Origin: Nonomuraea sp. NBC_00507
Lineage (GTDB): Bacteria > Actinomycetota > Actinomycetes > Streptosporangiales > Streptosporangiaceae
Length of the DNA stretch: 64,000 nt
Assembly (NCBI RefSeq): GCF_036013525.1
Contig: NZ_CP107853.1
Coordinates: 1,860,001 to 1,924,000, forward strand
Direction of reading: 5' to 3'
Both the position numbers and the translations under genes were made by a program. Below are positions 16,764 to 24,225 of this stretch, piece by piece (the first letter of the stretch is position 1; each line of letters opens with the position of its first letter). The notes under the pieces are model-generated. The model worked only from the letters and a program-made list of their open reading frames with translations. It did not search any database and was not told the origin of the DNA.

Positions 16764-16794
16764 ACCGTAGGACCTCCCGTCACGGGAGGTTCAA
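16764..16794 (-). promoter_or_regulatory. MerR-type promoter with 19-bp spacer and perfect dyad
   Basis: Read on the minus strand: TTGAAC (16794-16789), a 19-bp spacer, then TACGGT (16769-16764). The spacer contains most of a perfect inverted repeat, ACCTCCCGT (16772-16780) and ACGGGAGGT (16782-16790) around one central base. Over-long 19-bp spacers filled by a dyad are the hallmark of promoters activated by MerR proteins through DNA untwisting. The start codon of the MerR gene follows 7 nt after the -10, so autoregulation and a leaderless message are expected. Confidence 0.75.
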
Positions 16795-16838
16795 GCCCTT
16801 GACGACGGGCTCTGGAGCGCCTAAGTTCCCGGCCACGG

Positions 16839-16870
16839 CGAAACATATCGTTACGCCCCCGAAACTTTCG
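16839..16870 (+). promoter_or_regulatory. Candidate xylanase operators
   Basis: Two dyads precede the xylanase gene: CGAAAC-atatc-GTTACG (16839-16855, one mismatch) and the tighter CGAAACTTTCG (16860-16870), which ends just before the GAGGT ribosome binding site. CGAAA/TTTCG dyads are of the kind bound by LacI-family repressors upstream of actinomycete glycoside hydrolase genes. Pattern evidence only. Confidence 0.4.
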
Positions 16871-16880
16871 GAGGTCTTCG

Positions 16881-17918
16881 GTGAAGTCCCTGATCATCGC
16901 CCTGGCGCTCGTCGCCGCCGTTCCACTCCCCGCCCACGCCGAGCACCGTACGCCGCGTGACCTGCGTGAGCTCGCGTACCAGAACGGCATCAGAATCGGC
17001 AGCGCCGTCGACATCGCCGCCTTGCGCAGTGAAGACGACTACCGCAAGGTGTTGAATCGCGAGTTCTCCCACGTCACCGCGGAGAACGCGATGAAGTGGG
17101 AGTCGGTCGAGCCGGAACGGGGCGTCTTCACCTGGGGCGACGCCGATGCCCTGGTCGACAACGCCCGCCGCAACAACCAGAAGGTCCGCGGCCACACGCT
17201 GGTCTGGCACAACCAGCTGCCGGCCTGGCTGACCACCGGTGTCGAGAACGGCACCATCGACGCCGCCGAGCTCAGGGACATCCTGCGCGACCACGTCACC
17301 ACCCAGGTACGCCGCTACAAGGGCAAGATCAGGGCCTGGGACGTGGTCAACGAGGTGGTCAACGACGACGGCACGATGCGGCAGAGCATCTGGCTCACCC
17401 ACCTCGGCCCCGGCTTCATCGCCGACGTCTTCCGCTGGGCCCACCGCGCGGACCCGCACGCCAAGCTCTACATCAACGACTACAACCTGGAATGGAACGC
17501 CCCCAAGATCGAGACCACGCTGTCGATCGTCAAGGACCTCCAGGCGCAGGGCGTGCCGATCCACGGCGTCGGCTTCCAGGGCCACCTCGGCATCCAGTAT
17601 GACTACCCTGGCGATTGGGCGAACGTCATGAAGCGCTTCGCCGACCTGGGCCTGGAGATCGCGGTCACCGAGATGGACGTGCGCATGGTGCTGCCGGTGA
17701 CGCCCGAGAAGCTGGCCACCCAGGCCGACTACTACCGCCGGGCGCTGACCGACTGCCTCAGCGTCAAGGTCTGCCGCGAGTTCACCGTCTGGGGCTTCAC
17801 CGACCGGCACTCGTGGGTGCCCGGCTGGTTCGACGGCGAGGGTGCGGCCTGCCTGCTCGACGAGAACCTGGCGCCCAAGCCCGCCTACCACGCCCTGCTG
17901 ACGGTGAAGAAGGCTTAG
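16881..17918 (+). CDS. Secreted GH10 endo-1,4-beta-xylanase
   Basis: A 345-residue glycoside hydrolase family 10 enzyme with an N-terminal Sec signal peptide (KSLIIALALVAAVPLPAHA). The (beta/alpha)8 barrel shows the family signatures: ENAMKWESVEPERG, GHTLVWHNQLPAWL, the acid/base glutamate in WDVVNEVV (residue 158), INDYNLE, and the nucleophile glutamate in AVTEMDVR (264), ending GFTDRHSWVPG. There is no carbohydrate-binding module, so it is a catalytic-domain-only enzyme. GTG start with GGAGG upstream. It should hydrolyse internal xylan bonds outside the cell. Confidence 0.95.
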   Translation: MKSLIIALALVAAVPLPAHAEHRTPRDLRELAYQNGIRIGSAVDIAALRSEDDYRKVLNREFSHVTAENAMKWESVEPERGVFTWGDADALVDNARRNNQKVRGHTLVWHNQLPAWLTTGVENGTIDAAELRDILRDHVTTQVRRYKGKIRAWDVVNEVVNDDGTMRQSIWLTHLGPGFIADVFRWAHRADPHAKLYINDYNLEWNAPKIETTLSIVKDLQAQGVPIHGVGFQGHLGIQYDYPGDWANVMKRFADLGLEIAVTEMDVRMVLPVTPEKLATQADYYRRALTDCLSVKVCREFTVWGFTDRHSWVPGWFDGEGAACLLDENLAPKPAYHALLTVKKA

Positions 17919-17934
17919 CTCGCGCCTACGCCGT

Positions 17935-17969
17935 AAAAAATCCCCGCGGCCGTGTCGAACCGGCGGGGA
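17935..17969 (-). terminator. Intrinsic terminator, minus orientation
   Basis: TCCCCGC (17941-17947) and GCGGGGA (17963-17969) form a 7-bp stem with a 15-nt loop, and AAAAAA (17935-17940) flanks it on the left. On the minus strand this reads as a GC stem followed by a U6 tract, the classical intrinsic terminator. It may stop antisense transcription entering the xylanase gene, and the stem may also serve the xylanase transcript. Confidence 0.6.
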
Positions 17970-18025
17970 CACGTTCGACGCGATTGATAAGAGAGCAGAT
18001 TCACGGCAGTGGAAGGGATCGCGTC

Positions 18026-18496
18026 ATGCAGAAGATCACCACGTACCTCTGGTTCGACAACCAGGCCGAGGAGGCCGCGCAGTTCTACACCTCGCTCTTC
18101 GCCGACTCCCGCATCCTCGAGGTCCAGCGTTACCCCGAGGGCGCGCCGGGCCCGGCGGGAAAGGCGATGATCGTCACGTTCGAGCTGGCCGGCCAGCGGT
18201 TCATCGCGCTGAACGGCGGCCCGCAGTTCACGTTCAACGAGTCCGTCTCGCTGTACGTCGACTGCGAGTCGCAGGACGAGGTCGACGAGCTGTGGGCCAA
18301 GCTCACCGACGGCGGCGAGGAGTCGCAGTGCGGCTGGCTGAAGGACAGGTGGGGCCTGTCCTGGCAGATCATCCCGCGCCGCCTCAGCGAGCTGCTGAGC
18401 GACCCGGATCCGGCCAGGGCGCAGCGTGCCATGCAGGCCATGCTGGGCATGCAGAAGATCGACGTCCAGGCCCTGGAGAAGGCCGCCGCGGGCTGA
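18026..18496 (+). CDS. VOC-fold (PhnB/glyoxalase-like) protein
   Basis: A 156-residue member of the PhnB-type branch of the vicinal oxygen chelate superfamily (3-demethylubiquinone-9 3-methyltransferase-like domain in databases). Typical segments are TYLWFDNQAEEAAQFYTSLF, FELAGQRFIALNGGP, and CGWLKDRWGLSWQIIP. The ATG at 18026 has GGAAGGGA at good spacing. These proteins are mostly uncharacterised; some bind metal ions or drugs. Convergent with the enolase-like gene and sharing a terminator with it. Confidence 0.85.
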   Translation: MQKITTYLWFDNQAEEAAQFYTSLFADSRILEVQRYPEGAPGPAGKAMIVTFELAGQRFIALNGGPQFTFNESVSLYVDCESQDEVDELWAKLTDGGEESQCGWLKDRWGLSWQIIPRRLSELLSDPDPARAQRAMQAMLGMQKIDVQALEKAAAG

Positions 18497-18503
18497 TCTG
18501 CGC

Positions 18504-18533
18504 GGGTGGCCGATGAGCTCTCATCGGCCACCC
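18504..18533. terminator. Bidirectional terminator containing the enolase stop codon
   Basis: GGGTGGCCGATGA (18504-18516) pairs perfectly with TCATCGGCCACCC (18521-18533) around a 4-nt loop. It serves two convergent genes, and the stop codon of the enolase-like gene (18523-18521) forms the loop-proximal end of the stem. Confidence 0.7.
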
Positions 18534-19804
18534 GGTTCGGCCAGCCCGTACGGCAGATCCGGCCGCTGGGCGGCGATGTGCATGAGCCTGTTGTACTTGA
18601 TCACCCGTTCGCCGCGCGCCGGCGCGCCCGACTTGAACTGACCGCACCCGCTGGCCACCGCCAGCTCGGCGATGAAGTCGTCCACGGTCTCGCCGGCGCG
18701 GTGCGAGACCATCCGCGCGTACTCGTGCTTGCGGCACACCTCCATGGCCTGCAACGTCTCGGTGACGGTGCCGACCTGGTCGACCTTGATGAGCGCGGCG
18801 TTGGCGATCCCCGCGGCGATGCCCTGCTCGATGACGGCGGGGCTCGTGACGAACACGTCGTCGCCGACCAGTTGCAGCCGCTCGCCGAGCCGGTCGGTCA
18901 GCTGCCTCCAGCCCTCGGTGTCGTCCTCGGCCAGGCCGTCCTCGATGCTCCAGATCGGGTAGTCGGCTGCCAGCTGCGCGTAGAGCTCGATCAGCTCGAG
19001 ACTGGACAGGCGTTCGCCCGCCACCTGGTACGCGCCGTCTTCGCGGCGGAACCGCGAGGCGGCCGGGTCCAGGGCGATGGCCACCTGATCGCGGGCGGGC
19101 TTGTAGCCGGCGCCGTCGATGGCCTCCACCAGTGCGGCCAGCACCTCACGCGGATGCCTGAAGTCAGGCGCGAAACCGCCGTCGTCACCCTGCCCGGTCG
19201 GCTGCCCCGCCGCGGCCAGGTTCTCGTGCAGGACGGCGTAGATCTCCGCCCCGGCCCGTACGGCCTCGGCCATGGAAGGCGCGCCGATCGGGGCGATCAT
19301 GAATTCCTGGAAGTCGAGCTGATTAGAGGCATGCAGGCCGCCGCTGACCAGGTTGAAGTGCGGCACCGGCAGCCGCGGCCGCACCGTGGACGGGGTGAGG
19401 AACTCCCACAGCTGCTGCCCTTGGGAGGCGGCCACGGCCCGCGCGGTGGCCATCGACACGCCCACGGTGGCATTGCCGCCGAGCCTGCTCTTGGCGTCGG
19501 TGCCGTCCAGCTCGATCAGGGCCTGGTCGACGTCGGCCAGCGAATGCCACGGCCGGCCTTTGAGGCGGTGGAAGATCGAGCCGGTGACGCGGGCCGCCGC
19601 CCGGGTCACGCCCGAGCCGCCGTACCGGCTCATGTCGCCGTCGCGGAGCTGGACCGCCTCCTGGGAACCGACGGAAGCGCCGGAGGGCACACCGGCCCAG
19701 CCGGTCGCGCCGCCCGCCAGGGTCAGCGTGACCGACAGAGTGGGGTGGCCGCGCGAGTCCAGGATCTGCGTGGCGCGCAGGTCGATGATGTGGAAGGCGC
19801 ACAA
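18521..19804 (-). CDS. Divergent enolase paralogue
   Basis: A 427-residue enolase-superfamily protein aligning end to end with phosphopyruvate hydratase. Conserved: the mobile loop SGASVG, the FQEFMI glutamate, metal ligands in ALDPAAS, SIEDGLAEDD and GDDVFV, the base lysine in ALIKVDQVGT, the histidine of SHRAGET, and the lysine of QFKSGAPARGERV. The key difference is QGDDGGFAP where enolases have GDEGGFAP: the second catalytic glutamate is Asp (residue 208; codon GAC). NLVSGGLHASN also departs from the usual NVxNGGxHADN. It is probably not the housekeeping enolase. It could be a slow enolase or act on a related substrate, such as carboxyphosphonoenolpyruvate synthase in phosphonate pathways, but no phosphonate genes are nearby. 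Confidence 0.85.
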   Translation of the reverse strand: MCAFHIIDLRATQILDSRGHPTLSVTLTLAGGATGWAGVPSGASVGSQEAVQLRDGDMSRYGGSGVTRAAARVTGSIFHRLKGRPWHSLADVDQALIELDGTDAKSRLGGNATVGVSMATARAVAASQGQQLWEFLTPSTVRPRLPVPHFNLVSGGLHASNQLDFQEFMIAPIGAPSMAEAVRAGAEIYAVLHENLAAAGQPTGQGDDGGFAPDFRHPREVLAALVEAIDGAGYKPARDQVAIALDPAASRFRREDGAYQVAGERLSSLELIELYAQLAADYPIWSIEDGLAEDDTEGWRQLTDRLGERLQLVGDDVFVTSPAVIEQGIAAGIANAALIKVDQVGTVTETLQAMEVCRKHEYARMVSHRAGETVDDFIAELAVASGCGQFKSGAPARGERVIKYNRLMHIAAQRPDLPYGLAEPGGR

Positions 19805-20009
19805 GGCTCCTCCTGAGGGGTGCGGTCTCGGTCGCTTTCGACGGTGTCATGGTCGTTCCCGCACACAAAGGGCAAATCAACTTCACTTGCCGGCAGATTT
19901 GTCGGTAGGGCGGCCTACTGCCCGGATACCTCCGATCGCGCGTTGTTGGGCGGGCCTGACGGCGGTGGCGTGCGGACGACCGCCCCTGCGACGGGTGGGC
20001 ACACGCGGC

Positions 20010-21146
20010 TCACTCGGCGGCGCGGGTGACGAGACGCCCCATCCGATAGACCGCCTGCGGACGCCGCAGCGCGGTGATGTCGGCCAGCGGGTCGCCCGCC
20101 ACGGCCAGCAGGTCGGCGTCGAACCCGGGTGCGATCATGCCCTTGCGCTCGTCCACCCGGCAGGCGCGCGCCGCGACCGACGTGATCGACCGCAGCACGT
20201 CGATGGCGGCGTACCCCTGCTCGACCAGCATCTCCGCCCCGTACGGCACCAACCCGTGCGGTTTGGGCGGCCCGATCCCGGCGTCCGTCCCGATGACGAA
20301 GTCCACCCCGGCGGCGTAGAAGGCACGCAGCGCCTCCGCCATGCCCGCCATCCGCTGCTGGATGCGCGGTGGTGGCGGCGTAGGGCTCGGCACTATCCCA
20401 GCTGTGAGGGACACGACGATGTCCGCGGCGGCCAGCCGGGCGATCAGCCCGTAATCCACCTCGAAGGAGTCCTCGGTGAAGAACCCGCAGTGCTCGATCG
20501 AGTCGAACCCGGCCTCCAGCGCCTGCGCGACCCCCTCCGCGCAGTGCGCGTGCCCGGTGATCGGCAGGCCGTGCGCGTGCGCCTCGTCGGCCGCCGCCTT
20601 CAGCTCGGCGGGGCCGTACTGCAGCAGATGCGAGTGGGTGCCGGCGGTCATCTCGCCGCCCGTCACCATCATCTTGATGACGTGTACGCCGTGCGCCGCC
20701 CGCTCCCGCACGGCCTCGCGCACCCCTTGTTCGCCGGCCGCCTCGCCGCCCAGGAACCAGCAGTGCCCCTTGGGCGTGGTGATCGGCGGCCCGGCTGAAA
20801 GGATCTCCGGCCCGTCGAGACCCAGCCCGAGTCCCAACGCCAGATAGTCGCGGTCGCCCAGGTCACGCACCGTGGTCACCCCGGCCGCCAGGTGCTGCCG
20901 CGCCGCCGCCCGCATCCGGTCGGCGAGACCCGGCTGCTCCAGCGTCCCCAGGACATCGAGGCCGGCGTCGAAGGCCAGGTGGACGTGGCAGTCGATCAGC
21001 CCGGGCAGCAGCGTGGCGTCACCCAGGTCGATCGTGGCGGGCGCGTCGCCGGTGACGTCGGCGACGCGCCCGTTCTCTACGAGCACGACGCGGTCATGGT
21101 GCATATCCCGGCCGTCGAAGAGCCGGCGAGCGCGTAAGGCGAGCAT
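20010..21146 (-). CDS. Metal-dependent amidohydrolase
   Basis: A 378-residue amidohydrolase-superfamily enzyme of the imidazolonepropionase/prolidase-like group. Visible metal-site motifs: DCHVHLAFD after strand 1, the probable carbamylated lysine in HVIKMMVTGG, histidines in ITGHAHCAEG and SIEHCGFF, and the final aspartate in VIGTDAGIG. The C-terminal small beta domain (GMIAPGFDADLLAVAGDPL) is typical. It should hydrolyse a cyclic amide or Xaa-Pro-type peptide. Monocistronic; substrate unknown. Confidence 0.88.
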   Translation of the reverse strand: MLALRARRLFDGRDMHHDRVVLVENGRVADVTGDAPATIDLGDATLLPGLIDCHVHLAFDAGLDVLGTLEQPGLADRMRAAARQHLAAGVTTVRDLGDRDYLALGLGLGLDGPEILSAGPPITTPKGHCWFLGGEAAGEQGVREAVRERAAHGVHVIKMMVTGGEMTAGTHSHLLQYGPAELKAAADEAHAHGLPITGHAHCAEGVAQALEAGFDSIEHCGFFTEDSFEVDYGLIARLAAADIVVSLTAGIVPSPTPPPPRIQQRMAGMAEALRAFYAAGVDFVIGTDAGIGPPKPHGLVPYGAEMLVEQGYAAIDVLRSITSVAARACRVDERKGMIAPGFDADLLAVAGDPLADITALRRPQAVYRMGRLVTRAAE

Positions 21147-21190
21147 GCCGACAACGTCGCACGGCCTCGCCGGAAATCCCTGAGTATGCC

Positions 21191-21847
21191 CTACTCAATT
21201 TCCTGGGCGGGGGACTGGGATACCTCAGGCCAGGCCGCCGGCAGGTGAGTCGGGTCGTCCGGCGGGAGGTGGGCCCGCAGGCGATCGTCGAAGCCGTCGC
21301 GCACGTCGCGATAGGAACGATAGGACGGTGGATACGGCCAGCCCCAGCGTCGCTCGGACTCCCGTGTCTGCCACCACCGCCGCGGCCGCCGCAGCTCCTC
21401 GACGACGGCCAGAACCGTGTCGCCCACCTCGGCGGGGTCGGGCAGCACGTCGCCGCAGATGTAGCGCTGCTGCCTGAGAAGGGTCGGGCAGTGCACGTCG
21501 CCCTGCGCGAACATCCCGAACCGCCAGCCGCTCTCCTCATCCCATGCCAGAGCGAGAACGGAGTCCTCGGCGAGGCCGGGCTCCTCGAGCACGATCGTGG
21601 CGGAGCGCGGGAGGAACTCCGTGATCCAGTGCGCGTTCGGCTGGATCTCCCGGCGAACCAGGGCCAGGTAGACGTCGTGCAGGTAGCCGACGTGCAGTTC
21701 CTGCCAATCCACGTGCCAAGTGCCGCGAGAGGTCACCACATCCGAGCCCATCGGCCGGCTATTGCCCCGAAGGAGGCCCGCTCCTGACGATGACCGGTCC
21801 GAGGGCTTCTCCGCCAAGCCCTGGGTGTGCGCTGCCTGCTCGACCAT
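21191..21847 (-). CDS. DUF6292-like protein
   Basis: A 218-residue protein. The central part (GYLHDVYLALVRREIQ, ATIVLEEPG, LALAWDEESGWRFGMF, CGDVLPDPAEVGDTV) matches my recollection of DUF6292, a domain common in Streptosporangiales beside XRE regulators. The ATG at 21847 is chosen because GGGGAGG lies 6 nt upstream; an earlier in-frame start at 21904 would fall inside the palindrome. The C-terminal 60 residues are rich in Trp, Arg and Pro. Function unknown; divergent from the XRE/DUF397 pair. Confidence 0.6.
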   Translation of the reverse strand: MVEQAAHTQGLAEKPSDRSSSGAGLLRGNSRPMGSDVVTSRGTWHVDWQELHVGYLHDVYLALVRREIQPNAHWITEFLPRSATIVLEEPGLAEDSVLALAWDEESGWRFGMFAQGDVHCPTLLRQQRYICGDVLPDPAEVGDTVLAVVEELRRPRRWWQTRESERRWGWPYPPSYRSYRDVRDGFDDRLRAHLPPDDPTHLPAAWPEVSQSPAQEIE

Positions 21848-21880
21848 TCGACGCCTCCCCAATGACAATGGTGGAGTATC

Positions 21881-21914
21881 GTAAGGCTGCATGCAATCTT
21901 GCATGCAGCCTTAC
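21881..21914. promoter_or_regulatory. 34-bp perfect palindrome between divergent genes
   Basis: GTAAGGCTGCATGCAA (21881-21896) and TTGCATGCAGCCTTAC (21899-21914) are perfect 16-bp arms around TC. It lies between the DUF6292-like gene and the XRE regulator, 34 bp from one start and 68 bp from the other. The length and perfection suggest a high-affinity operator for a dimer or dimer of dimers controlling both promoters; a cruciform or RNA hairpin is the alternative. Confidence 0.7.
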
Positions 21915-21982
21915 TTCTATGGCTCAATGGCAGGAGTGATCAAGGCAAGAGCGGGGCATCAGAGACATTTGGGATATATACC

Positions 21983-22843
21983 GTGAGCGATGCATCTTCT
22001 CCTCCTGTGCAACGTCGCATCCTGGCGCGAGAGCTTCGCTACCTGAGGGAGCGAGCATCCCTCACGGGTGACGACATCAAAGACCGTCTGGGCTGGTCAC
22101 CGTCCAAAATCAGCCGGATCGAGAACGCCCGCATCAGTGTGTCGGAAGGCGACATCCAACTCCTGCTCGATCTCTACGATGCCACGCCCGGCCGGCGTGA
22201 GCGCCTCCTCTCGCTGGCCAGGCAGACCCAGACGCCGCACTCCTGGCGGGGCTACACCGCTTCGGTGCGGGAGTTCCTGACGTTCATGAGTGTGGAGGCG
22301 GTAGCGGAGTCCATCCGCGAGTGGGCGGTCAACGTCGTGCCCGGCATCGCACAGACGGAGGCGTATGCTCGGCATCTCATCACCAGTTGGCGCGAGGTCG
22401 ATTCGACGTTGACGCGGCGCCAGGTCGAAGAGCGCCTCTCTATTCGGATGAACCGCCAAAAACGGTTCTTTCCCCCTGAATCATCTCAACTATGGATGAT
22501 ATTGGACGAATCTGTATTGTTGCGGACGGTCGGTGGTCCGGCTATCATGTCCGAACAAATGAGGAAGTTGGTGGACTTTTCTCATTTGCCTAATGTGACG
22601 ATTCAGGTCGTACCCTTGGCGCACTCTCGCGGCATGGTCGAAGAGTCCTTCACCCTGCTGAATCTCGATAAGAGCGACGCGCTGGAACAGTGTCTGGTCT
22701 ACGTCGACCGCAATGTCATCAGCCAATTCCTGCTGGACGAGCAGCAGTCGCTCTATTTTGAGAAAATGTTCGAGCTGCTCGCCGGTTATGCGCTCTCCCC
22801 CGCCGCATCACGTGACCTTATCGCCAACCTGGCTCATTCTTGA
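21983..22843 (+). CDS. XRE-family regulator with DUF5753-type C-terminus
   Basis: A 286-residue protein of the actinomycete-specific WhiJ-like class. The N-terminal helix-turn-helix is RRILARELRYLRERASLTGDD with LGWSPSKISRIENARISV. The C-terminal two thirds is the DUF5753 fold, recognisable by VPGIAQTEAYARHLI, RRQVEERLSIRMNRQKRF, LDESVLLRTVGGPAIMSEQM and LPNVTIQVVPLAHSRGM. GTG start at 21983 is where the conserved region begins. Such genes are regularly followed by a DUF397 gene, as here. In known WhiJ/DUF397 pairs the small partner modulates the DNA-binding protein. The coding stretch is less GC-rich than its neighbours. Confidence 0.92.
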   Translation: MSDASSPPVQRRILARELRYLRERASLTGDDIKDRLGWSPSKISRIENARISVSEGDIQLLLDLYDATPGRRERLLSLARQTQTPHSWRGYTASVREFLTFMSVEAVAESIREWAVNVVPGIAQTEAYARHLITSWREVDSTLTRRQVEERLSIRMNRQKRFFPPESSQLWMILDESVLLRTVGGPAIMSEQMRKLVDFSHLPNVTIQVVPLAHSRGMVEESFTLLNLDKSDALEQCLVYVDRNVISQFLLDEQQSLYFEKMFELLAGYALSPAASRDLIANLAHS

Positions 22844-22869
22844 TCCAGGTTCCGCTACGCTTTCCACAC

Positions 22870-23052
22870 ATGGAACATCGGTGGAAGCGCTCCAGCTTCT
22901 GTAGCCATAATGGCAACTGCCTCGAAGTCCGCCTGCTCGAGAGCGGCGACGTTGCCATCAGGGACTCCAAAGACGTCAGTCTTCAGCCGCTCGTGCTATC
23001 GGCCTCCGCCTACCGCCACCTGCTCGACAGGATCAAACGCGGCGACGTCTGA
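22870..23052 (+). CDS. DUF397 protein
   Basis: A 60-residue small protein with the DUF397 signature: WKRSSFCSHNGNCLEVRLL, VAIRDSKDVSLQPLVLSASAYRHLL. It follows the XRE gene directly; a TTG at 22840 overlapping the XRE stop would add ten residues and couple translation, while the ATG at 22870 matches the usual domain start. DUF397 proteins partner with DUF5753-type regulators. Confidence 0.88.
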   Translation: MEHRWKRSSFCSHNGNCLEVRLLESGDVAIRDSKDVSLQPLVLSASAYRHLLDRIKRGDV

Positions 23053-23068
23053 CCGATCGACGCCGCCG

Positions 23069-24127
23069 TCACGGATTTGTCCCCAGCCGGGTGCGGATCG
23101 CGGTGGTGGCGGCGAAGCCGTGCCCGACTTGCTCCTGAACGAACCTGAGCGGTGTGCCGCCCTCGATCAGATGGGTCATGTACGCGCTACGCAAGCAGTG
23201 CGGCGTCATCCCCCGGTCGAATCCGAGATCGTCTCGATAGGCGGCGAAGCGGGTCTCGATCTCTCTGGCCCGCAACCGCCCGCCCCGCTCGGTCGGCCAC
23301 AACGCCGGACGGTCCGCGAATCGGTAACGAGGGCGGATGTTGGTCACATAGTCGGCCACGGCCTCGACGGCCCACGGCATCACGCTCACCACCAGGCGAT
23401 GCGACTGCGACGCTCCCCGGACTCGCCGGCCGGACCGTACGCGCAACATGCCGAAGCGCCCCAACTCGGGCGCGTCCGGATGGGGACAGAAGTCCTCGAG
23501 GTCCAGTGCGGAAGCCTCAGAGCAACGCAGTCCCCAGGCGTAGATCACCTTGAATACGGTGGCGTCCCGATACGCGGTGAGCGCCCCCTTCCGGCCCGCC
23601 CGCATGGCGAGCTCGAACTGGGCGTCGGCGTGGTCGAGCAAGGCCTGGACCTCCTCGCGGGTCATCGGCCGCCGCCCGGGGCTGCCTTCGTAGTCGACCA
23701 GGTGTGAGGCGGTGTTCCAGTCGTGGCAAACCTGTTCCGGGTAGGTGTCGAAGCGTGCCGCGCACTCCGCCGGCCACCCGTACTCGGGCGCGCCGACGTA
23801 GTCGCAGAAGAGCCGCAACGCCGCCTGGTAGCTGCGGATCGTCGACTCGGCCCGCCGCAGTGCGGTGGTCAGATGGGTCGTCCAGCGATCGACGTCAGCG
23901 GCGGACCACTGCCAGGGATAAGCGCCGGCGAATGCGGCGAAGCGGCGCACGATCTGCTGGCGGAAACGGATCGTCGAGGGCTGGAAGAGCTCGCTCTGGC
24001 TCTGCTGCCGAGCCCATCCGGAGAGCATCGCCTCGAAGACGGCCTTTTCAGCATGAGGCGGGGCCGCTTCCGCCAGAGCCCGGCTTGCCGGGCCGTCGTT
24101 CAGCGAGGTCATCGTGTCAATCGGCAC
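23069..24127 (-). CDS. Tyrosine-recombinase-fold protein lacking the catalytic tyrosine
   Basis: A 352-residue protein with a SAM-like core-binding domain (about 25-125) and a phage-integrase-type catalytic domain. Arg I is in WGLRCSEASALDL, the His-x-x-Arg box is TPHCLRSAYMTHLIEGG, and His III is in VQEQVGHGFAATTAI. Family members continue TTAIYTxVS with the nucleophilic tyrosine, but here the protein reads TTAIRTRLGTNP and stops, about 25 residues short. The strand 2-3 lysine is also not evident. It is therefore probably inactive as a recombinase: a 3'-truncated pseudogene or a DNA-binding derivative. It lies 98 bp downstream of the STAND-like NTPase gene on the same strand. Confidence 0.75.
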   Translation of the reverse strand: MPIDTMTSLNDGPASRALAEAAPPHAEKAVFEAMLSGWARQQSQSELFQPSTIRFRQQIVRRFAAFAGAYPWQWSAADVDRWTTHLTTALRRAESTIRSYQAALRLFCDYVGAPEYGWPAECAARFDTYPEQVCHDWNTASHLVDYEGSPGRRPMTREEVQALLDHADAQFELAMRAGRKGALTAYRDATVFKVIYAWGLRCSEASALDLEDFCPHPDAPELGRFGMLRVRSGRRVRGASQSHRLVVSVMPWAVEAVADYVTNIRPRYRFADRPALWPTERGGRLRAREIETRFAAYRDDLGFDRGMTPHCLRSAYMTHLIEGGTPLRFVQEQVGHGFAATTAIRTRLGTNP

Positions 24128-24225
24128 GGGCCTTCGGCGTTCATGGTCATACCATCCACACTCGCCCCGGAAACTGCCCGTTCACCAGACCAGATGCTGT
24201 CCACTTTCTGGCAGCGCCGTCCCGG

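Noticed and set aside
18521..19804. Housekeeping enolase.
   Set aside because: Asp at a catalytic Glu position and a diverged NxVNGGxHADN segment make this unlikely, though not impossible.
23069..24127. Integrase as marker of an integrated prophage or element.
   Set aside because: No tRNA, att-like direct repeats, phage structural or plasmid genes are visible around it, and the enzyme lacks its nucleophile.
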